Assembly (NCBI GenBank): GCA_964481775.1
Contig: CAYZUX010000003.1
Coordinates: 1-64,000, forward strand
DNA length: 64,000 bases
Direction of reading: 5' to 3'
From: OLB16 sp964481775
Lineage (GTDB): Bacteria > Hinthialibacterota > Hinthialibacteria > OLB16
The notes under the pieces are model-generated. The model was given only the letters and a program-made list of their open reading frames with translations, was not told the origin of the DNA and did no database searches. Positions 60,522 to 64,000 of the stretch are shown in pieces (the stretch's first letter is position 1; the number at the start of each line of letters is the position of its first letter). A program made the translations under genes and the position numbers.

Positions 60522-62070
60522 CGCTGTCTTCCTCCATTGCGTATTTTCTGACTGTACGCCAATCGGCATCGAGTCTCCGGGAGGCCTCCTGATAAGATCC
60601 CGCCAGGCGGATGGCATGACGACAATACCCTCGTATCACTTCATCCAGACTGACTTCGGCTCTTTCCATCCGTTGAAGCAACCGGCCCAGAACCGACCTC
60701 TCAGTTCTTTCCCCCACTGGGGGATCATAATCCGAGGCCACCAGGAGTGTCCGGACACATTGTTCGAACTCACGGACATTCCCCGGCCAGGGGTAACCCG
60801 ACGAGATCAAGTCTCCGATCTTTTGCTCCAAGTCCGCAAGCACCTCCGCATCCACATGACCTAATGCCTTCTCCAGAAAATGGGGAAGCAGAACAGATGC
60901 TTCATCCGCACGTTCCTCGAGACGTTGCTGGAGCGGAGGGACACGGATCACGGTGGCCCCGATGCGGTAGAGGAAATCCTCCCGCATTCGTCCCTCCGCC
61001 ACAAGAGCAGGGAGTTCCCGGTTGGTCGCGGAGAGGATACGTCCCTTGAAGTAACGTGGAGTCCTTTCTCCAAGTGGGTAGAACTCGCGTGATTGAAGAA
61101 CCCTGAGGAGTTTGACCTGAATTTCAGGGGAAAGGTCTCCGATTTCATCGAGAAACAGCGCACCATATTCGGAGCACAGTTCGAGATGCCCTTTCGAGGC
61201 CGCACCAGCACCGGTGAAGGCCCCCTTGGCATGGCCAAAGAGCTCCGCCTCGATGAGCGTGGGGGTGAGTGCAGAAAGGTTCACCGCACGGTAACCCTGC
61301 GTGAAGTTCAAAGCAAAACGATCCTCACGCGGGAGGTAAGGAATGAATTGGGAGGTCCCGATCGCCTCGGCGACCAGGTCTTTTCCAGTCCCCGATTTCC
61401 CCAGAATGAGAGTCGAAAAATTGGCCATCCGGTCCTTGAGATACTGGAAGCTCCACAGCAGCCTGCGTGTGAAGATCGATTCCCACACCGACTCGCGCAG
61501 CTGGGCGATACAGGGGGAGACTCCGACAATGCGTCGCACAATCCCCAGGAATCCCCGGCGTAGTTGGAAACAGAATGCGAAGACATCCGCAATATCGACT
61601 TCATTCATCGACAGCGGTTCGTCACGGTAGCCGGGGCCCTCCACTAATCTAAAAAAACTGCTGAGGTCCGCCCGGAAATTTTTGAAGATTTCATTTCCAA
61701 CTCGCGGTTCCTGATCGGGATTCGACCCACAGACATGAACATGCTGATCCAGGGCCTCACGGTAACGGGTATAGATCCAGATCCAGACCCCATTTCGCAG
61801 CAGGATCCGGTCTTCCCTGGGGAACCGGCTCCAGTCGCTGCGCGGCTCCTTGCTGAGAGAGGTCAGGCAATCATCGAGCCGGCGTGCAATCTCGACCGAC
61901 CGCTTCTGCCATTCCTCCCAGTTCGAGAGATTGAGCGGATCAGTTGTGAAGGATTGACCGGTGAGTTGAGACTCCAGATCGACACGCTCCGCCCCGAAGG
62001 GATTGGACTCAGTGGAGGCGGTCACCAGTTCCAGAAACTGGCGATGATCGGGAGGGAGTTTGTCTTTCAT
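60508..62070 (-). CDS. Sigma-54-dependent transcriptional activator
   Basis: 520 residues from ATG 62070 (GGAGGG upstream; an ATG ten codons earlier lies in that site). Residues 1-185 are an unrecognised, helical, Trp/Arg-rich N-terminal domain, neither receiver nor GAF by eye. The AAA+ domain (about 190-430) has Walker A GKSGTGKD (224-231), intact GAFTGA (283-288) for sigma-54 contact, Walker B ALFLDEIGD (Glu309), and the R-finger region RMREDFLYRIGA. The C-terminus carries a Fis-like HTH (SYQEASRRLDADWRTVRKY). It should remodel sigma-54 polymerase at -24/-12 promoters in answer to an unknown signal. Co-translated with a thioesterase. Confidence 0.9.
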   Translation of the reverse strand: MKDKLPPDHRQFLELVTASTESNPFGAERVDLESQLTGQSFTTDPLNLSNWEEWQKRSVEIARRLDDCLTSLSKEPRSDWSRFPREDRILLRNGVWIWIYTRYREALDQHVHVCGSNPDQEPRVGNEIFKNFRADLSSFFRLVEGPGYRDEPLSMNEVDIADVFAFCFQLRRGFLGIVRRIVGVSPCIAQLRESVWESIFTRRLLWSFQYLKDRMANFSTLILGKSGTGKDLVAEAIGTSQFIPYLPREDRFALNFTQGYRAVNLSALTPTLIEAELFGHAKGAFTGAGAASKGHLELCSEYGALFLDEIGDLSPEIQVKLLRVLQSREFYPLGERTPRYFKGRILSATNRELPALVAEGRMREDFLYRIGATVIRVPPLQQRLEERADEASVLLPHFLEKALGHVDAEVLADLEQKIGDLISSGYPWPGNVREFEQCVRTLLVASDYDPPVGERTERSVLGRLLQRMERAEVSLDEVIRGYCRHAIRLAGSYQEASRRLDADWRTVRKYAMEEDSGGTD

Positions 62071-62360
62071 TTTCCTGTTCCCTCCTGGCTGAGTATACAT
62101 GTTTTGCAGTTGCTGGATACAGGTTTTGCCTCATCTTCTCTTCTTCATAAGGAAAGCCATCCAGGCAAGACGAAAACTAAACCCAATGTTTTCCTTATGT
62201 TAGGTGGATCATCATGCCTGTTATGCCAATCGGCATCCTCCCTGCTCTATCCACTGCAGGGGAAGGCAGAAAGGCTTCCCGGGATTTGCGGAGTCATTCA
62301 TGCCACATATCAACAAAATTAAGACATACAGATGGAGAGCCGTGGTGTTCTCTAACACAT

Positions 62361-62444
62361 GGAGTGGCGAATTGATTCGCCTTTACGTACGGAACCGCAC
62401 CATGATATGCCAAGGAAATAAACGGCGAATGAATTCGCCACTCC
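62361..62444. repeat. Dispersed inverted-repeat element, copy 5
   Basis: 84 bases with left arm GGAGTGGCGAATTGATTCGC and right arm complement GGAGTGGCGAATTCATTCGC, agreeing at 19 of 20 positions. Centre 44 bases. No target-site duplication is visible at its ends. Confidence 0.88.
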
Positions 62445-62468
62445 ACCCTTCTTACGCCGCAATCAGCT

Positions 62469-62595
62469 GGCACCGGAGTTGTACTCCGGTGCCGGGGGCC
62501 TTCTGGGGGAGTTGCACTCCCCCTCGTGTAGGAAGAAGCCTGGCGTAGTGCAACTTCGCCAGAAGGGTTCCGCCCACGAGATCATCTCTTGGGCG
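62469..62595. repeat. Four tandem hairpins
   Basis: Hairpin 1 (62469-62493): perfect 11-bp stem GGCACCGGAGT / ACTCCGGTGCC. Hairpin 2 (62505-62523): GGGGGAGT / ACTCCCCC. Hairpin 3 (62540-62562): CTGGCG-AGT type stem with one mismatch. Hairpin 4 (62571-62595): CGCCCA / TGGGCG with inner pairs. Hairpins 1-3 share the tip AGT-TGY-ACT (hairpin 3 on the opposite strand). They end 17 bases before the ribosome binding site of the next gene. Confidence 0.8.
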
Positions 62596-62628
62596 AGCTG
62601 GAAGATTCCACCAAGGAGGTTAAGTATC

Positions 62629-64000
62629 ATGCGAGGGTTCATCTCAGTCTTTTTTGTTTTGAGACTCATCACGGGACTGCTGATCTGTCCGCAAGCACGC
62701 GCGGATGATTACTACTATATCCCTCTTAAAGAACTGACCCTGACTTCAGGGAGCTGGCCCTCCGGCCAGCATGAGCGTGATCCACGCTGGTACCGGTCAA
62801 CATACTTCAACCTGGCCCCCTATGTGACGGGTCTAGCTGACGAAGAGATGTACCTGGATGCAAGTCCGGTTGAATTGAGAGAGATTCTCTCTTCAGGTTT
62901 TTCCACATCTTACATCACCATCAGATCCACTACGGGAAAAACACCTACGGGCCGAGTGTTTTTCCCGAAAGATGACTGGTCAGGTATGAGTTATGTGGAC
63001 TTTGTTGTCTCAGCAACTCCCGGAGATCAGACCAAAGCGAAACAGCACTTCCTGGAAGCCAAACGGCGTCACTACTCAAAACTGTGGGGACAGAATATCC
63101 CCGGTAGCGCCTGGTTCCGTCACCAGGTGGAGATCACCAACAGTGAGCAAGGGAAAAAACCTCCCTCCGCCGAAGCTGTTTCTCCGAACAATTTCACCGC
63201 CGATGATTCCATCACCTATTCCCTCTTCACGGGCGGACGCGCAATCAGCGAGAACCTGCAACTCGACCGTTCACTGAGGAATATCACGGCCACGACTGAG
63301 ACAGTTCCTCTCAATTCCATCGAGGGCATCACCACCGCCTCGTATGATTGGAGCAGGTGGCTCGCGGGGAACAAGCCGGTGCTGGATCCACTCGCATCAG
63401 CAATTCCCGCCGACCAACACGCTCTGTTCTTTCCTTCCTTCCAGGCGATGCTGAATATGCTGGATGAGGTCGAGAAACAGGGCACACCCATCTATGGCTT
63501 GCTGGAAACACGGGCTGAAAGCGCCCGGACACGCGAACGTTACCAGCATCAACTCTGCCTCTCCCCCGATGCGCTCTCACGTGTTCTCGGACCCTCATTG
63601 GTCTCCAGTGCCGCTTTTACCGGATCGGATCCCTATCTGCCCACCGGTTCGGATGTAGCCGTTCTTTTCGAGGCTCCCAATCCTGGCCTGTTGAGACTGG
63701 CTCTTGCTGGACGGCATAGCGCGGCGATCGCCACAAGCAAGGAGGTTCACTCCGCCAGCGGTACTATCCGTGGAGTGGGTTACACGGGTGTGGTCTCTCC
63801 AGACCGGAGGGTGTGCTCCTACATCGCCACGGTTGGCAATGTAGTCGCCGTGTCCAACTCGCTGTACCAATTGGAGCGGGTAATCGCTACTGCCAAGGGC
63901 GAAATTCCCTCGATGGCATCTCTGGATGAGTATAGATTTTTCCGTGGACGTTATCCACGTGGCAAGTCAGATGAGACAGGATTTCTGATGCTGACCGATG
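62629..64000 (+). CDS. Secreted protein of unknown function, cut by the right edge
   Basis: At least 457 residues with no stop before base 64000. Start ATG 62629 has a strong AAGGAGG 9 bases upstream and leads into a signal peptide (FISVFFVLRLITGLLICPQARA). The N-terminal 180 residues contain TYFNLAPYVTGLADEEMY and the charged EAKRRHYSKLWGQ; the middle has IPADQHALFFPSFQAMLNMLDEVEKQG and GSDVAVLFEAPNPGLLRLAL, reminiscent of the large periplasmic proteins of Planctomycetes-like genomes that evaluate a per-item value and a later VSNSLYQLERVI. I do not recognise the family. The hairpin cluster directly upstream probably lies in its 5' untranslated region. Confidence 0.8.
   Translation, partial: MRGFISVFFVLRLITGLLICPQARADDYYYIPLKELTLTSGSWPSGQHERDPRWYRSTYFNLAPYVTGLADEEMYLDASPVELREILSSGFSTSYITIRSTTGKTPTGRVFFPKDDWSGMSYVDFVVSATPGDQTKAKQHFLEAKRRHYSKLWGQNIPGSAWFRHQVEITNSEQGKKPPSAEAVSPNNFTADDSITYSLFTGGRAISENLQLDRSLRNITATTETVPLNSIEGITTASYDWSRWLAGNKPVLDPLASAIPADQHALFFPSFQAMLNMLDEVEKQGTPIYGLLETRAESARTRERYQHQLCLSPDALSRVLGPSLVSSAAFTGSDPYLPTGSDVAVLFEAPNPGLLRLALAGRHSAAIATSKEVHSASGTIRGVGYTGVVSPDRRVCSYIATVGNVVAVSNSLYQLERVIATAKGEIPSMASLDEYRFFRGRYPRGKSDETGFLMLTD

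Larger units (their letters stand above)
62071..62628. other. Repeat-rich gene-free region
   Basis: About 560 bases between the divergent sigma-54 activator and the last gene. From 62361 on it contains one dispersed inverted-repeat element and four consecutive hairpins (62469-62595). 62071-62360 shows no gene and no promoter pair that I can support. Confidence 0.7.

Overview
The window looks like a chromosomal piece of a Gram-negative, carbohydrate-degrading bacterium from an uncultured phylum-level lineage. Sumerlaeota-, Hydrogenedentota- or PVC-like groups fit best: Tat and Sec exported hydrolases, PQQ-type beta-propellers, C25 peptidase with dockerin/cohesin-like modules, PT-rich linkers, and pseudopilins with a LIVIAI(I)LILISIALPNFLEAQ helix. 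This placement is inference from gene style; no rRNA gene or taxonomic marker tree is available here. Gene density is high, intergenic gaps are short, and there is no phage, integrase, transposase or CRISPR array.

Layout. 1-2.1 kb: two convergent GT-C glycosyltransferases (the first cut by the window edge). 2.2-7.9 kb: a giant secreted C25 (gingipain-like) peptidase whose dockerin/cohesin tail is separated by one in-frame TAA. 8.3-21.2 kb: secreted carbohydrate genes (heparinase II/III-like, FGE/SUMF1-like, GH32-like, PQQ propeller, two tandem pseudopilins, a duplicated jelly-roll-like protein, a 1,071-residue TIM-barrel-like protein). 21.3-24 kb: pilV-pilW-pilX-like operon. 24.2-26.8 kb: ECF cobalt/nickel transporter cbiM-cbiQ-cbiO, divergent from a short core-MetE methyltransferase. 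28-34.7 kb: galT, then a GT4 / pyruvate kinase / beta-CASP nuclease operon, then rhamnulokinase. 35.3-39.6 kb: a tight four-gene operon (sugar isomerase/epimerase, M24 peptidase, receiver-DHp protein, ceramidase-like hydrolase). 39.7-42.9 kb: two more glycosidase-like genes. 42.9-46.4 kb: the conserved rpmG - tRNA-Trp - secE - nusG - rplK - rplA - [L10 leader and attenuator] - rplJ - rplL cluster, but without rpoB after rplL. 46.9-55.3 kb: a divergent sugar locus around a 26-bp perfect palindrome (GH127, Tat-exported sugar-isomerase-like protein / CBM9-like protein, Tat TIM-barrel protein, sodium-solute symporter). 55.3-64 kb: PQQ propeller, zinc-ribbon protein, Cys-rich duplicated protein, CE15 esterase, hotdog thioesterase, sigma-54 activator, and an unrecognised secreted protein cut by the right edge.

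How it fits together. Exported hydrolases and esterases would release plant or algal sugars (arabinofuranose, fructose-type, uronate, rhamnose, galactose). The symporter and intracellular kinase, uridylyltransferase and pyruvate kinase would feed them to glycolysis. The most unusual non-coding content is a family of five dispersed inverted-repeat elements (core GGAGTRGCGAATTTATTC) at 15.8, 15.9, 39.6, 60.0 and 62.4 kb whose two arms vary together, plus a second hairpin family and a run of four tandem hairpins at 62.5 kb. Together with the split peptidase and the palindrome, these are the leads most worth following.
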